Notes: generated by a model from the sequence alone, not told the origin. DNA of 62,010 bases from Dichloromethanomonas sp964477085 (GCA_964477085.1 CAYZDF010000009.1:1-62010); one strand, 5' to 3'. Shown: positions 1-8,759, numbered from the stretch's first letter. Numbers and translations: made by a program.

Positions 1-140
1 CTCCACCCCTCGTACGACGCCCCAGCCGTTGGGACTTTTTCATGATGTTCCAAAGCATTGTCGCACAGATCTAAAATATGCGCGGCTTCAACTCTCTTGT
101 CTTTATCTGTCCAAAAGTTCAATGATTTACGATCAATCAT
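1..140 (-). CDS. Probable YlmH-like RNA-binding protein, N-terminal fragment cut by the window edge
   Basis: An open frame begins with ATG at 138-140 and runs off the left edge. It reads MIDRKSLNFWTDKDKRVEAA and continues for about 46 residues without a stop. It lies 6 bases downstream of the ylmG stop in the same direction. In Bacillus-type ylm operons the gene after ylmG is ylmH, an S4-domain RNA-binding protein, and the charged helical start is compatible with that. The diagnostic S4 domain would lie outside the window, so the assignment rests mainly on gene order. Confidence 0.5.
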   Translation of the reverse strand, partial: MIDRKSLNFWTDKDKRVEAAHILDLCDNALEHHEKVPTAGASYEGW

Positions 141-146
141 AGTTTA

Positions 147-401
147 TCAAAAGATACGTGCAATCATATTAAAAATTGGGTACAGTAAATATGTTTGAAT
201 TACAGTCAGTGCCAAGAATGCAAATATCGGGGAAAGATCCAGCATCATATTAGGTCCACCTATTTTAATCATTCTAAAAGGTTTCAAAATAGGTTCTGTG
301 ACATCATAAATAATTTTTATTACAGAATTATAAGGAGAATGGGGAATCCAGGATAGGAAACATCGAATAATAATAGCTATTTTTAAGATCTCAAAAAACA
401 T
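147..401 (-). CDS. ylmG: YggT family membrane protein YlmG
   Basis: Small integral membrane protein of the YggT/YlmG family, found in the cell-division ylm operon. The end given is the first ATG (84 residues). Two hydrophobic stretches flank the family signature around residues 13-20 (CFLSWIPHSP) and the EPILKPFR motif. The ATG lacks a Shine-Dalgarno sequence. A strong AAGGAGGT lies at 445-452, and the frame stays open from the sepF stop through to the ATG, so translation probably starts further upstream at ATT (429-431) or ATA (435-437). That would add about 10-12 residues and match the usual family length. It lies 63 bases after sepF. Confidence 0.85.
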   Translation of the reverse strand: MFFEILKIAIIIRCFLSWIPHSPYNSVIKIIYDVTEPILKPFRMIKIGGPNMMLDLSPIFAFLALTVIQTYLLYPIFNMIARIF

Positions 402-464
402 ACTTGTTACGTTATAGATCCATGATATAATACCTATTTTGATTACCTCCTTAATGTTGGGAGC

Positions 465-1001
465 TTAATTATTGATCTTCGGCCAAAGGAGCTCTCGATC
501 ACCTGATTTAAAGGAAAATTCCCCACTAATATCAACATTGTTCGGAACGAACAGGAATATTCCGTTCCCAACCTTTTGCATATTGCCTCCCAAAGCATAA
601 GTTGTTCCACTGATAAAATCAACAATCCGTTGTGATAGACTGCCGTCTGTTCTTTCCAGATTAAGAATGACAGATTTTCTTGCCTTGAGGTGTTCAGCAA
701 TTCCCTGAGCTTCCTCAAAAGAAACCGGTTCTACCACAATTACCCGAACCTGTTTTTGGGTGTGGATACTAACGACAGAAGCAGGTTTTCTTTTAAAAGA
801 ACTGTCCCGACTGGAAAGATCACGGGCAAACGTTTCATTGGGCATTGGTTCCCTTACAATATTCTCTCGCGAACTGTTTCTTAATCTATTGTCCCCTCTG
901 CCCACAAAGTCTTCTTGAATTTCTTCAGAAGTGAAGTCTTCTTCTGGCTCATCATCCCCAAATCCCATAATCCCAATAAACTTGTCAAATATGTTGGCCA
1001 C
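465..1001 (-). CDS. sepF: Cell division protein SepF
   Basis: SepF (YlmF) is a cytoplasmic FtsZ-ring protein that binds FtsZ and the membrane and supports septum assembly. The 178-residue product has the expected layout: a short amphipathic N-terminus (MANIFDKFIGIMGFG) as membrane anchor, an acidic and variable linker to about residue 85, and a C-terminal SepF fold with the AQGIAEHLKARKSVILNLE region and the GTTYALGGNMQKVGNGIFLF region. Translation starts at GTG (999-1001) behind GGGGGGAT. It sits between yggS and ylmG, as in Bacillus. No ftsA is seen next to ftsZ in this window, so SepF may carry more of the Z-ring tethering here (inference). Confidence 0.95.
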   Translation of the reverse strand: MANIFDKFIGIMGFGDDEPEEDFTSEEIQEDFVGRGDNRLRNSSRENIVREPMPNETFARDLSSRDSSFKRKPASVVSIHTQKQVRVIVVEPVSFEEAQGIAEHLKARKSVILNLERTDGSLSQRIVDFISGTTYALGGNMQKVGNGIFLFVPNNVDISGEFSFKSGDRELLWPKINN

Positions 1002-1104
1002 TTTTATCCCCCCGTTAATTGTTATTTGATCTTAATGTCATTTTTAAATTTACAAAAATGTTATTATTTCTTATTGGTATTCGGTATAGACTTGAACATC
1101 AATA

Positions 1105-1794
1105 TTAGTTTCTTTGTCCAAAAATGATACTCCCTATACGTATGATGGTTGCCCCTTCTTCCACAGCCAGCAGGTAGTCCTGACTCATTCCCATTGAAAG
1201 CTCCGCGAGTTCCTCTCTGGTCCTTACACCTTTACGAACAAGATCATCTCTCACTTCCCTTAACTTTCTAAAAACTCCCCTGGTCTCTTCATGACCAGCA
1301 TCCAAAGCACCTATCGTCATCAACCCTTGGATTTGGACATTGGCAAACCTCTTCGCAGTTTCCAGGAAGTCAGGGACTTCCTCTATTTCCAGCCCCGTCT
1401 TAGCATCATCCCTGGCAACATTAACCTGAATTAGAGTTTTCCAGATCATACTGCGCTTTTTCCCTTCTTCATCCAGAGCTACCAGTAAATTATATCTATC
1501 CAGAGAATGAATTAAACCGACACGTTCATTCAAGTATTTGATTTTATTAGTTTGAAGTCGTCCGATGATATGCCACTCACAGTTTGAAGGTAATACCGCC
1601 TGTTTTTTATACCATTCCTGAACCCTATTCTCGCCAAAAAATGTTTGACCTGAATTATACGCTTCCAGGATTCCTTCTTCAGGTACAGTTTTGGATACAG
1701 CAACGATTTTAATATCTTCGGCTTTTCTTCCTGTTTTTTCGGCCGCTTCCTTAATTTTAGCTCTTACTTCAATAAGATTTGCTTCAATACCCAT
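1105..1794 (-). CDS. yggS: PLP homeostasis protein YggS/YlmE (PROSC family)
   Basis: Pyridoxal-5'-phosphate-binding protein of the YggS/PLPBP family, which buffers PLP and amino-acid metabolism rather than catalysing a known reaction. The 229 residues match family length. The PLP lysine is expected in the VAVSKTVPE segment (K35), and the FGENRVQEWYKKQ, WHIIGRLQTNK and LSMGMSQDY blocks are all present. The ATG at 1792-1794 is a normal start. It is the ylmE position of the ylm operon, directly before sepF. Confidence 0.95.
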   Translation of the reverse strand: MGIEANLIEVRAKIKEAAEKTGRKAEDIKIVAVSKTVPEEGILEAYNSGQTFFGENRVQEWYKKQAVLPSNCEWHIIGRLQTNKIKYLNERVGLIHSLDRYNLLVALDEEGKKRSMIWKTLIQVNVARDDAKTGLEIEEVPDFLETAKRFANVQIQGLMTIGALDAGHEETRGVFRKLREVRDDLVRKGVRTREELAELSMGMSQDYLLAVEEGATIIRIGSIIFGQRN

Positions 1795-1883
1795 TGGTAA
1801 CGCCTGCCACTTCTAATCATCATTCTTAATATGTTCTACAAAAAGCCGGATTCCCCTGCTTTTATCCATAAAATGGTCTGAAA

Positions 1884-2867
1884 TTAGATTTTGTCTATGG
1901 TTAACCCTTCTATACCCTTTTGAGGATTTTGGATAACCTGAATCCCTTCTGGTATTCCTTCGACACAAGCCAGGGTGCCGTTAGAGTCCAAAACTTTGAT
2001 ATTCATAAAACGGATAACTCCTTCGACCCCAACATAAACGCCCCGCTCCTCACCAAATGTACACAAAGAGCTCACCGGAACCAAAACGCCCTTAGTGGAA
2101 GGCTTATAGCTCCAGATCACTTCTTTCACCCTGCTTTCAGTGGTTCCATTAATATATTGCGTATACCGAATGACTGCCCCTTTAGGTTTTCCGGATATTT
2201 TGATGACAGTACCAACATACTCTTCATCGTCAATGATAAATTTTACGGTATCGCCTTTTATCATCACATCCGACTCATCCAGATATACGAACATCCAACT
2301 TGGATAGAGATTATTGACCATTTTGCCCAAGGGTGAGTTTTTACCTACCTCATCATTCATACCTGTTGAAGTAGTATCAGGGCTTGACTGGGTTTGGGAA
2401 CCCTGAGTAGATGTCGACGCTGACCCTTCGGCCTTAACAGCTTGATTGAGTAAAGCCGCTAAATCCATATTGACTAAGTTTTCCGGAGTGATGACATCCT
2501 CAAGACCATCACTTTGGCGGTAGAATAAACCGGAAATGGGTGCCGTAATTGCTACCTCTTTTAAATTACCCCTTGTCCCTACCCCTGTTGGAATAATCCT
2601 GGCTACTGTCTCACCTTTCCTGAAACGTTGTCCTTCTTCCAGCATCGGTATAACTGTACCTTCCATAGGAGCAGTTAAAATGGTTTCCGTATTAGCAAAA
2701 ACAGCCTTAAGCTTCTTCTCATGCCTGACCCATCCCTGTTTAACCGTTGTCGTCTTTATCTGGCTGATCTGCCAGTAAGAATGCACATTCCAAAGCAACA
2801 CACCCAGTACAATAACGATACCGATACCCATGATATAATTAGGCCGTTTTTTTAGCAATTTTGGCAT
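1884..2867 (-). CDS. HlyD-like membrane-anchored protein with barrel-sandwich domain
   Basis: A 327-residue protein with one N-terminal transmembrane helix (about residues 13-30) and a biotinyl-lipoyl-like half motif, TAPMEGTVIPMLEEGQRFRKG (first residues around 66-80), typical of HlyD/RND adaptor folds. A second such segment (APISGLFYRQSDG) follows. Around residues 145-170 there is a Ser/Thr/Gln-rich linker. The C-terminal half resembles the beta-barrel of membrane-fusion proteins (VPVSSL motif). No ABC or RND partner is nearby. It lies between a sensor kinase and yggS in a ylm operon. Function unknown; an envelope role connected with division or sporulation is inferred only from location. 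Confidence 0.75.
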   Translation of the reverse strand: MPKLLKKRPNYIMGIGIVIVLGVLLWNVHSYWQISQIKTTTVKQGWVRHEKKLKAVFANTETILTAPMEGTVIPMLEEGQRFRKGETVARIIPTGVGTRGNLKEVAITAPISGLFYRQSDGLEDVITPENLVNMDLAALLNQAVKAEGSASTSTQGSQTQSSPDTTSTGMNDEVGKNSPLGKMVNNLYPSWMFVYLDESDVMIKGDTVKFIIDDEEYVGTVIKISGKPKGAVIRYTQYINGTTESRVKEVIWSYKPSTKGVLVPVSSLCTFGEERGVYVGVEGVIRFMNIKVLDSNGTLACVEGIPEGIQVIQNPQKGIEGLTIDKI

Positions 2868-2896
2868 TATTTCTTGTTACCCTCCAAGGTATGACA

Positions 2897-4255
2897 TTAA
2901 TAGCGAGGCAAATAGCTGGTAAAGGTTGTACCTTGACCTACTTCCGAGGAAACAACAATTTTGCCTCCACTGCCCTCAACAATATGCTTGACGATACTAA
3001 GCCCCAGTCCGGTTCCACCCATCTCTCTGGAACGAGCCTTATCGACACGGTAAAACCTCTCAAATATTCGCGAAAGGCTTTCTTTGGGTATTCCACACCC
3101 TGTATCTTCTATCGCTACGACGACATGTTTTTCCTCCGCCCAACAGTTAATGGCAACCTGACCCTCAGCTGTATACTTAACAGCATTTTCCATTAAATTG
3201 AGCAGTACCTGACTGAGGAGATCTTTCCCCATGAGGACATAGGGTAGATCAACTGGAATCTGTACCTTGATCTCCAGGCCTTTCGCCTCGGCATAGGATT
3301 CAATAACAGGTTTAATCTTTTCAAAGGCATTTTGAACGAAACTCAAACGCTGAACTTCATTTTTCAGACCCATATGCTTATTTTCTATCCTGGAAAGGGT
3401 CAGAAGATCATCGATAATGCTCTGTAATCTTAAACTTTCGGATTGGATAATGGATAAAAATCGGTCTCTAACTTCTTTGTCTTCAGCAGCTCCGTCTTGA
3501 AGCGTTTCCACAAAACCCTTGATGGATGTTAAAGGTGTTCTGAGTTCATGCGAAACATTGGCTACAAATTCCGTTCTCATCTTTTCTAACCGTCTGAGCT
3601 CCGTTATATCACGGACCACCAGCACAACGCCGAGTACAGCATTCTCATCCTTCAAGACACTTACCCAAACGGTATAGATGTTATTGCGGGCTTGCAATTC
3701 AACATTTCCAGCTTGAACACCGTTTAGGATTTCCCCAACGAAATCATCCAATTCCTGATTTCTCATTAGGTACATTAACGGTTTGCCTTCCAGTGTCCTC
3801 TGGCTTCGATTAAACATATCTTCGATCGCTGAGTTAATGAGAATAATTCTTCCCAATTGATCAAGTATGATAACGCCTTCCTTCATGCCAGAAAGGATGG
3901 TTTGGATGGTATGGGCTTCTTTTTTTTCCCTTCTGATCAATCCGACATTATAATGAGCTAACTTCTCCAATTCTTCTTCCAGCTGTCCAATCTCATCTTT
4001 TTCGATAGGTGATGAATTAAATAAGTACTTGCCTTTAACGATCATATCGACTTTGGAAACAGATTTTTCGATACGATTCATCAGGTTATCTGCATAAAGA
4101 TACATGACCATCCCGGTAAGAATTAAAACAGGTACGATAAGCTCATAACCAAACCGTAAACCTAATGGTTCATATTTCTGAATCAAGGAAAAGATCAGAA
4201 AAGATACTCCGGACAAAAGCACTGCCAGAACGGTTAATTTATTCCTGATATTCAT
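2897..4255 (-). CDS. PhoR/WalK-like sensor histidine kinase
   Basis: Membrane sensor kinase of 452 residues. Two hydrophobic segments (about 8-25 and 37-55) bracket a very short extracytoplasmic loop. A HAMP-like linker follows, then a PAS domain (about 115-215, GVIILDQLGRIILIN). The HisKA box is VANVSHELRTPLTSIKGF with phospho-acceptor H236. The HATPase domain shows N (NLMENAVKY), G1 (EDTGCGIP), F (FERFYRVDKARS) and G2 (GGTGLGLSIV) boxes. The start codon overlaps the stop of the response-regulator gene, so the two are translationally coupled. The architecture fits PhoR or WalK; the signal cannot be read from sequence because the sensor loop is minimal. Confidence 0.93.
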   Translation of the reverse strand: MNIRNKLTVLAVLLSGVSFLIFSLIQKYEPLGLRFGYELIVPVLILTGMVMYLYADNLMNRIEKSVSKVDMIVKGKYLFNSSPIEKDEIGQLEEELEKLAHYNVGLIRREKKEAHTIQTILSGMKEGVIILDQLGRIILINSAIEDMFNRSQRTLEGKPLMYLMRNQELDDFVGEILNGVQAGNVELQARNNIYTVWVSVLKDENAVLGVVLVVRDITELRRLEKMRTEFVANVSHELRTPLTSIKGFVETLQDGAAEDKEVRDRFLSIIQSESLRLQSIIDDLLTLSRIENKHMGLKNEVQRLSFVQNAFEKIKPVIESYAEAKGLEIKVQIPVDLPYVLMGKDLLSQVLLNLMENAVKYTAEGQVAINCWAEEKHVVVAIEDTGCGIPKESLSRIFERFYRVDKARSREMGGTGLGLSIVKHIVEGSGGKIVVSSEVGQGTTFTSYLPRY

Positions 4256-4944
4256 TATGATTTACCCTTGAACCGATATCCTATTCCGCGAAGTGTTTCA
4301 ATATATTCTGGATTCGCAGGGTCCTTTTCAACCTTCTGCCTCAAGTGTCTGATATGGACATCAACTGTTCTCGTATCTCCTGGATATTCATAACCCCAGA
4401 TCTTCTCCAGTAGTTCATCCCGTGTATATACCTTACCGGGGTGGGAAGCGAGTAAACGCAAAAGTTCAAATTCTTTGGGGGTAAAATCAATAACTTCGTC
4501 TCTGACTTTAACGGTAAAAGAATTTAACTCAATCGCAAGATCCCCACGGATAATGATCTCTTCATCTTTTTCCATGCTGGGCCGACGCAATCTGACTTTG
4601 ATGCGGGCCAGCAGTTCTCTGACCCCAAAGGGCTTAGTCAAATAGTCATCAGCTCCCAATTCCAAACCTAAGACTTTATCGATTTCTTCTCCTTTGGCCG
4701 TTAACATGATCACAGGAATTGACAATAAAGACCGGTCTGTACGCATTTTACGGCAAACCTCCAGCCCATTAACACCTGGCAACATCAAATCAAGAATAAC
4801 CAGATCATACCTTGTGTGATTCATTAGATCTATAGCTTCTTCTCCGTTAGCGACACAGGTCACCTTGTATCCTTCTTTTTCCAGGTTAAATTTAAGCAGC
4901 TCTCGAATGGAGATCTCATCATCAACCACAAGTATATGTGCCAT
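4255..4944 (-). CDS. OmpR/PhoB-family response regulator
   Basis: DNA-binding response regulator of 229 residues. The receiver domain has the acidic pair at D8-D9, phospho-acceptor D52 (VILDLMLPG), the conserved Thr in MLTAKG and Lys in LTKPFG. The winged-helix domain (about 130-228) includes DFTPKEFELLRLLASHPG and DTRTVDVHIRHLRQKVE. It is the partner of the kinase gene that overlaps it. The pair has been placed between pgeF and the HlyD-like gene. PhoP-like or WalR-like identity cannot be settled from this sequence alone. Confidence 0.95.
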   Translation of the reverse strand: MAHILVVDDEISIRELLKFNLEKEGYKVTCVANGEEAIDLMNHTRYDLVILDLMLPGVNGLEVCRKMRTDRSLLSIPVIMLTAKGEEIDKVLGLELGADDYLTKPFGVRELLARIKVRLRRPSMEKDEEIIIRGDLAIELNSFTVKVRDEVIDFTPKEFELLRLLASHPGKVYTRDELLEKIWGYEYPGDTRTVDVHIRHLRQKVEKDPANPEYIETLRGIGYRFKGKS

Positions 4945-4947
4945 AGG

Positions 4948-5757
4948 TTAACCCCTTTCCTCTTTTATGATGAAGGCGGCCATCCTTCCCGTATTCCCGT
5001 CTCTTCGATAAGAATAATAATACTCCGGATGGCAGGATGTACACAGATCAGCAACAACTATATTCTCAGGTCTAAAGCCTTCTTCCTCAAGCACTCTTTG
5101 ATTGGCTTTAACTAAATCTAATTTATATTTTTGTGATCTCGTATTAGTCAGGCAGCTGACATCGTTAAATTTTTCTCTAAAGACTTCAGCAATATCTTCT
5201 CCCACATCATAACAACACGGTCCGATACAAGGGCCAATAGCAGCATGGCAATCCTGAACTAACCCTCCGGCTTGCTTCATCTGTTCCACAACTTTCCTAA
5301 TGATTCGATGAGCTGTACCTTTCCAACCGGCATGGGCAAGACCTGTCATCCCAATACGCGGATTGAAAAAGTATATTGGAACACAGTCGGCAAAAAAGCA
5401 CATCAAACCGATGGATTCCGTGGTGACCATTCCATCACACTCCGGGATGGCTGAGGCTAGTTCAAACATTCCTCGTCCTCGTTCTTGCTCAGTAACTGAG
5501 ACAATTTTTGTTCCATGAACCTGATTGCCTACGACGCAATTTTCAGGAACATGTCCTAGAGTTGACAAAAAGATCTTTCGGTTCTCCAACACTGCCTCAG
5601 GCGCATCTCCGACATGTAAGGCCAAATTCAAAGAGGAGTAAGGTTTTTGGCTTACCCCAAGTTCTCTTGTGGAAAAGGCTGCTTTAATTCCCCATTTTGA
5701 CCATTGGGGTATGGTGAGATACTGTAGTGAAGCTCCCTTTTGCCATTCCCATCGCAT
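4948..5757 (-). CDS. pgeF: PgeF/YlmD multicopper-oxidase-fold protein (LACC1 family)
   Basis: Member of the YfiH/YlmD/LACC1 family, now known as purine nucleoside phosphorylase/adenosine deaminase enzymes and also as editing enzymes removing misplaced residues from peptidoglycan precursors. The product is 269 residues. The metal-site signature is complete: His in GNQVHGTKI, Cys in CFFADCVPIYF and His in LAHAGWKGT, followed by the IGPCIGPCCYDVG block. It occupies the ylmD position of the ylm operon and ends 3 bases before the response regulator, so the two are probably cotranscribed. Confidence 0.93.
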   Translation of the reverse strand: MRWEWQKGASLQYLTIPQWSKWGIKAAFSTRELGVSQKPYSSLNLALHVGDAPEAVLENRKIFLSTLGHVPENCVVGNQVHGTKIVSVTEQERGRGMFELASAIPECDGMVTTESIGLMCFFADCVPIYFFNPRIGMTGLAHAGWKGTAHRIIRKVVEQMKQAGGLVQDCHAAIGPCIGPCCYDVGEDIAEVFREKFNDVSCLTNTRSQKYKLDLVKANQRVLEEEGFRPENIVVADLCTSCHPEYYYSYRRDGNTGRMAAFIIKEERG

Positions 5758-5839
5758 TTGTTATTCCTCTTAGCTAGTTGATATAGTATATATTTATTTT
5801 ATCGAAAAAAATTTATATATCTTGAATTTTAACACAAAA

Positions 5840-6097
5840 TTAATAATTAAAATTCATTATTTCTCTGCCATCAACCAGGATAACATCGACACCAACCTTA
5901 ATTACTTTATCCCAGGGAATGAAAACGTCTCCAGTCCTACCTCCACCGAAAAAACCTTTCCCCCTGGAAGATGTTACAACGACGATGCCTTTTACTATCC
6001 CTTTTTCCAAATCCAGATCGAGGTCAATTATGGGCCCCAGGCGTCGGCCATCCTCTATGTTAATAATATCTAAAACACGCAATTCGGAGACTCTCAA
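5840..6097 (-). CDS. ymxH: YlmC/YmxH family PRC-barrel sporulation protein
   Basis: A small soluble protein of about 85 residues with a PRC-barrel-like fold, belonging to the YlmC/YmxH family widespread next to sigG in endospore formers. The family core is visible in LRVLDIINIEDGRRLGPI and the VFIPWDKVIKVG ending. A longer frame opens at 6142, but I chose TTG at 6095-6097 because GGAGGAGGG lies 8 bases upstream, and because the family starts at the VSELR segment. The precise biochemical role is not established. Confidence 0.85.
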   Translation of the reverse strand: MRVSELRVLDIINIEDGRRLGPIIDLDLDLEKGIVKGIVVVTSSRGKGFFGGGRTGDVFIPWDKVIKVGVDVILVDGREIMNFNY

Positions 6098-6213
6098 CGG
6101 CAAAGCCCTCCTCCCAATCCAGCAGATGAGCTGATGATTCACAAAGAATGCGTATCACTTTATCATATGAGGAGGGGGTCGATTATATCAATATTTTTTA
6201 TTTCAATTAAAAA

Positions 6214-6987
6214 CTAAACATGTTTACGCATATGCTTTAGAGCTGCTTTTTCCAGACGGGATACTTGAGCCTGAGAAATACCGATCTCTTCAGCAACTTC
6301 CATCTGGGTTTTCCCCTGAAAAAATCGAAGGGAAATAATTTTTTTCTCCCTTTCACCTAACTTACCCATACCCTCCCTGATAGCAATAGATTCCAACCAG
6401 ATCCGATCGGATTGTTTATCATCTCCGATTTGATCCATGACGAAAATCGGATCTCCGCCATCATGATAGATGGGCTCAAAAAGAGAAACCGGTTCTTGAA
6501 TGGCATCTAAAGCAAATATCACTTCCTCCTGCGATATATCAAGTTTAGAAGCGATTTCTTTAATGGTTGGTTCTCTTGAACACTCTGTAGCAAGTTTATC
6601 TCTTACCTGTAAGGCCTTGTAGGCAATATCACGAAGTGATCGGCTTACCCTAATTGGATTATTATCTCTTAAATATCGTCTGATCTCACCAATAATCATT
6701 GGAACCGCATAAGTAGAAAACTTTACATTCTGGCTAAGATCAAAATTGTCTATCGCCTTCATCAGGCCGATACAGCCAACCTGAAAGAGATCATCAACGT
6801 GCTCGCCTCTGTTGCTGAATCGCTGGATAACACTTAAGACTAAACGAAGGTTTCCTCGAACCAGCTGTTCTCTTGCTGATGTTTCACCAGCCTGGTATTT
6901 GACAAACAACTCTTTCATCTTGGAACCACTTAAGACGGGCAACTTGGAAGTATTTACTCCGCAAATCTCTACTTTGTTTAATACCAT
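6214..6987 (-). CDS. sigG: Forespore sigma factor SigG
   Basis: RNA polymerase sigma-G, the late forespore-specific sigma factor. The N-terminus NKVEICGVNTSKLPVL is a hallmark of SigG. Region 2 is NLRLVLSVIQRF to IIGEIRRYLRDNNPIRVSRS; region 4.2 ends with MEVAEEIGISQAQVSRLEK. Length about 257 residues, as in Bacillus. I chose ATG at 6985-6987, which lies 9 bases after GGAGGG, over a TTG two codons upstream. It follows sigE by about 70 bases, the classical spoIIG-sigG arrangement, and precedes ymxH. Confidence 0.97.
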   Translation of the reverse strand: MVLNKVEICGVNTSKLPVLSGSKMKELFVKYQAGETSAREQLVRGNLRLVLSVIQRFSNRGEHVDDLFQVGCIGLMKAIDNFDLSQNVKFSTYAVPMIIGEIRRYLRDNNPIRVSRSLRDIAYKALQVRDKLATECSREPTIKEIASKLDISQEEVIFALDAIQEPVSLFEPIYHDGGDPIFVMDQIGDDKQSDRIWLESIAIREGMGKLGEREKKIISLRFFQGKTQMEVAEEIGISQAQVSRLEKAALKHMRKHV

Positions 6988-7057
6988 TAACAAATACCCT
7001 CCATGGTGGACTTCTTTGGAGAGTATTCCCTGTCTGTTAAAATGTTATTCCAAGAAC

Positions 7058-7783
7058 TTACTCTAAACGCACGAATTCTTTTCGGAGGCGCCTGATAATT
7101 CTCTTCTCCAGCCTGGAAATGTACGACTGCGAGATGCCTAACCGGTCCGCGACTTCTTTCTGGGTCTTCTCTTCAACCCCGCCCATACCAAACCTTAACT
7201 CCATAATCAGTTTTTCTCTGTCGGTTAAACTGGACATGGCCTGAGATAATAAATGCCTGTCAACTTCTTCTTCAATAGGTCTGGAGATAATGTCAACATC
7301 TGTGCCCAATACATCTGACAGTAAAAGCTCATTTCCATCCCAATCAATATTTAAAGGCTCATCAAAGGATACTTCTGATCGTATCTTATTATTACGCCTT
7401 AAATACATCAAAATTTCATTCTCAATACAACGCGAAGCATAGGTAGCCAGCTTAATTTTTTTTGCTGGATCGAAGGTATTCACTGCTTTGATCAGCCCGA
7501 TTGTACCGATCGATACCAAATCTTCAATTCCTATCCCGGTATTTTCAAATTTACGAGAAATATAGACTACTAGTCTGAGGTTACGTTCAATGAGGGTATC
7601 CTTAACTGAATTGTCCCCATATTCAAGCCTGCTGATCAGATGTTCTTCTTCATCCAGACTTAAGGGAGGAGGTAAGGCCTCACTGCTTCCAACATAAAAA
7701 ACTTCCTTTACTTGACGCAATTTCAGAATGGCTATTGTGATGAACCTTTTAATTATACTCTTTATTCTTTTGATGTGATTCAT
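7058..7783 (-). CDS. sigE: Pro-sigma-E mother-cell sigma factor
   Basis: Early mother-cell sigma factor of sporulation, made as an inactive precursor. The first 30 or so residues are a basic, hydrophobic pro-sequence (IKRFITIAILKLRQVKE), followed by the processing-site region FYVGSSEALPPPL, which SpoIIGA cleaves in Bacillus. Regions 2 to 4 are complete, ending in VADRLGISQSYISRLEKRI. Length 241 residues. The ATG overlaps the stop of spoIIGA by four bases (ATGA), so protease and substrate are translationally coupled, as in the spoIIG operon of other spore formers. Confidence 0.97.
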   Translation of the reverse strand: MNHIKRIKSIIKRFITIAILKLRQVKEVFYVGSSEALPPPLSLDEEEHLISRLEYGDNSVKDTLIERNLRLVVYISRKFENTGIGIEDLVSIGTIGLIKAVNTFDPAKKIKLATYASRCIENEILMYLRRNNKIRSEVSFDEPLNIDWDGNELLLSDVLGTDVDIISRPIEEEVDRHLLSQAMSSLTDREKLIMELRFGMGGVEEKTQKEVADRLGISQSYISRLEKRIIRRLRKEFVRLE

Positions 7784-8685
7784 GAAGCGATTTCCTCCTT
7801 ACTGGCTGGCTTTTGAATATGTTCCGGATGAAGCAGTCCTTGAAATTTACTCTCCGAACTGAGAACCTGAGGAACTAACGCTACCGTAACAGGCTGTTCC
7901 CACACATTTTCCCCTTGAGATATCTTCACCTGGTTAAGTCGAATTGCCGGTAACCAAGTCTGACCGTTAATCCCCTTGGCGGAAATAAAAACCATCCGAT
8001 GCATACAATATTCTTCGTCACTCCAAACATAAGACCAGGGATTGGAGCTCTCTCTCCACGGAAGCTCCAGGAATTGTTGGATTTTCTCTGGTATAACTTT
8101 CGACGCTGCTTTTTCTTCCAGAAGCATAACCGGTGTTCCAGTTAAAGGGTCTCTTAGTTCATTGCCTGTATCCAGTAATGCTTTGATCTTTAAGCTTTTA
8201 CCATCTTCGAAACTCAACTCAGCATCATAGAGGATGTTATCCAGGATAAGATTGGCTTTCTGCATTCTTTCCCAAAAACGGTACCCTCCAATTAAAGTCA
8301 AAGCTGTAAGCGGTAGTACCCAAATCTCTGACAGGGATAAAAATGATGAATCACCTCCTGTTAATCCCAGCCATCCTGAAAGAGCAAAATATATACCACC
8401 ACAAACTGCTGCCAGAAGACTAAAATAAAGCAGTCCCTTGGCCAGGTCATCAATGCTCCTTGTCTTTAACCCTATTCCCACCATCGCCAGTGGAATCAAA
8501 ATTCTGGAGATGGCGATGAGGCCTGATAGATCGAAGAGAACGAAGATAATCGGAAGCTCTCCCAGAAGAACTGCCATTGCAACATTCCACCAAGAGATTT
8601 GTTTACGTAGTAAGCGAGCAGTGAATACAATGAGAAATGCATCCATTACTCCATTGACTAATAGGATGATATCCAGGTAAACCAT
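7780..8685 (-). CDS. spoIIGA: Pro-sigma-E processing aspartic protease SpoIIGA
   Basis: Membrane-bound aspartic protease that processes pro-SigE once the forespore signal (SpoIIR in Bacillus) arrives. The first 145 or so residues contain about five transmembrane segments (VYLDIILLVNGVMDAFLI being the first). The C-terminal half holds the single Asp-Thr-Gly motif in KALLDTGNELRDPLTG with the downstream PVMLLEE strand. I chose ATG at 8683-8685, preceded by AAAGGA, instead of a longer frame from 8724; this gives 301 residues, close to the family length. It is the first gene of the spoIIG operon. Confidence 0.93.
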   Translation of the reverse strand: MVYLDIILLVNGVMDAFLIVFTARLLRKQISWWNVAMAVLLGELPIIFVLFDLSGLIAISRILIPLAMVGIGLKTRSIDDLAKGLLYFSLLAAVCGGIYFALSGWLGLTGGDSSFLSLSEIWVLPLTALTLIGGYRFWERMQKANLILDNILYDAELSFEDGKSLKIKALLDTGNELRDPLTGTPVMLLEEKAASKVIPEKIQQFLELPWRESSNPWSYVWSDEEYCMHRMVFISAKGINGQTWLPAIRLNQVKISQGENVWEQPVTVALVPQVLSSESKFQGLLHPEHIQKPASKEEIAS

Positions 8686-8724
8686 ACCCGAATTCCTTTC
8701 AGCTCTTGCAATTTCTATTAACAA

Positions 8725-8759
8725 ATTATACCGTGACCACCAAAGGAATCCTGTCGCAA
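8725..8759 (-). promoter_or_regulatory. Candidate spoIIG promoter with Spo0A box
   Basis: Minus-strand TATAAT (8725-8730) lies about 40 bases upstream of the spoIIGA start. A -35-like TTGCGA (8754-8759) is 23 bases further up. This abnormally long spacing is a known trait of the Spo0A-activated spoIIG promoter of Bacillus. The 0A-box-like TGTCGCA (8752-8758, consensus TGTCGAA) overlaps that -35 element. Seen: the motifs. Inferred: Spo0A control. Confidence 0.5.
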
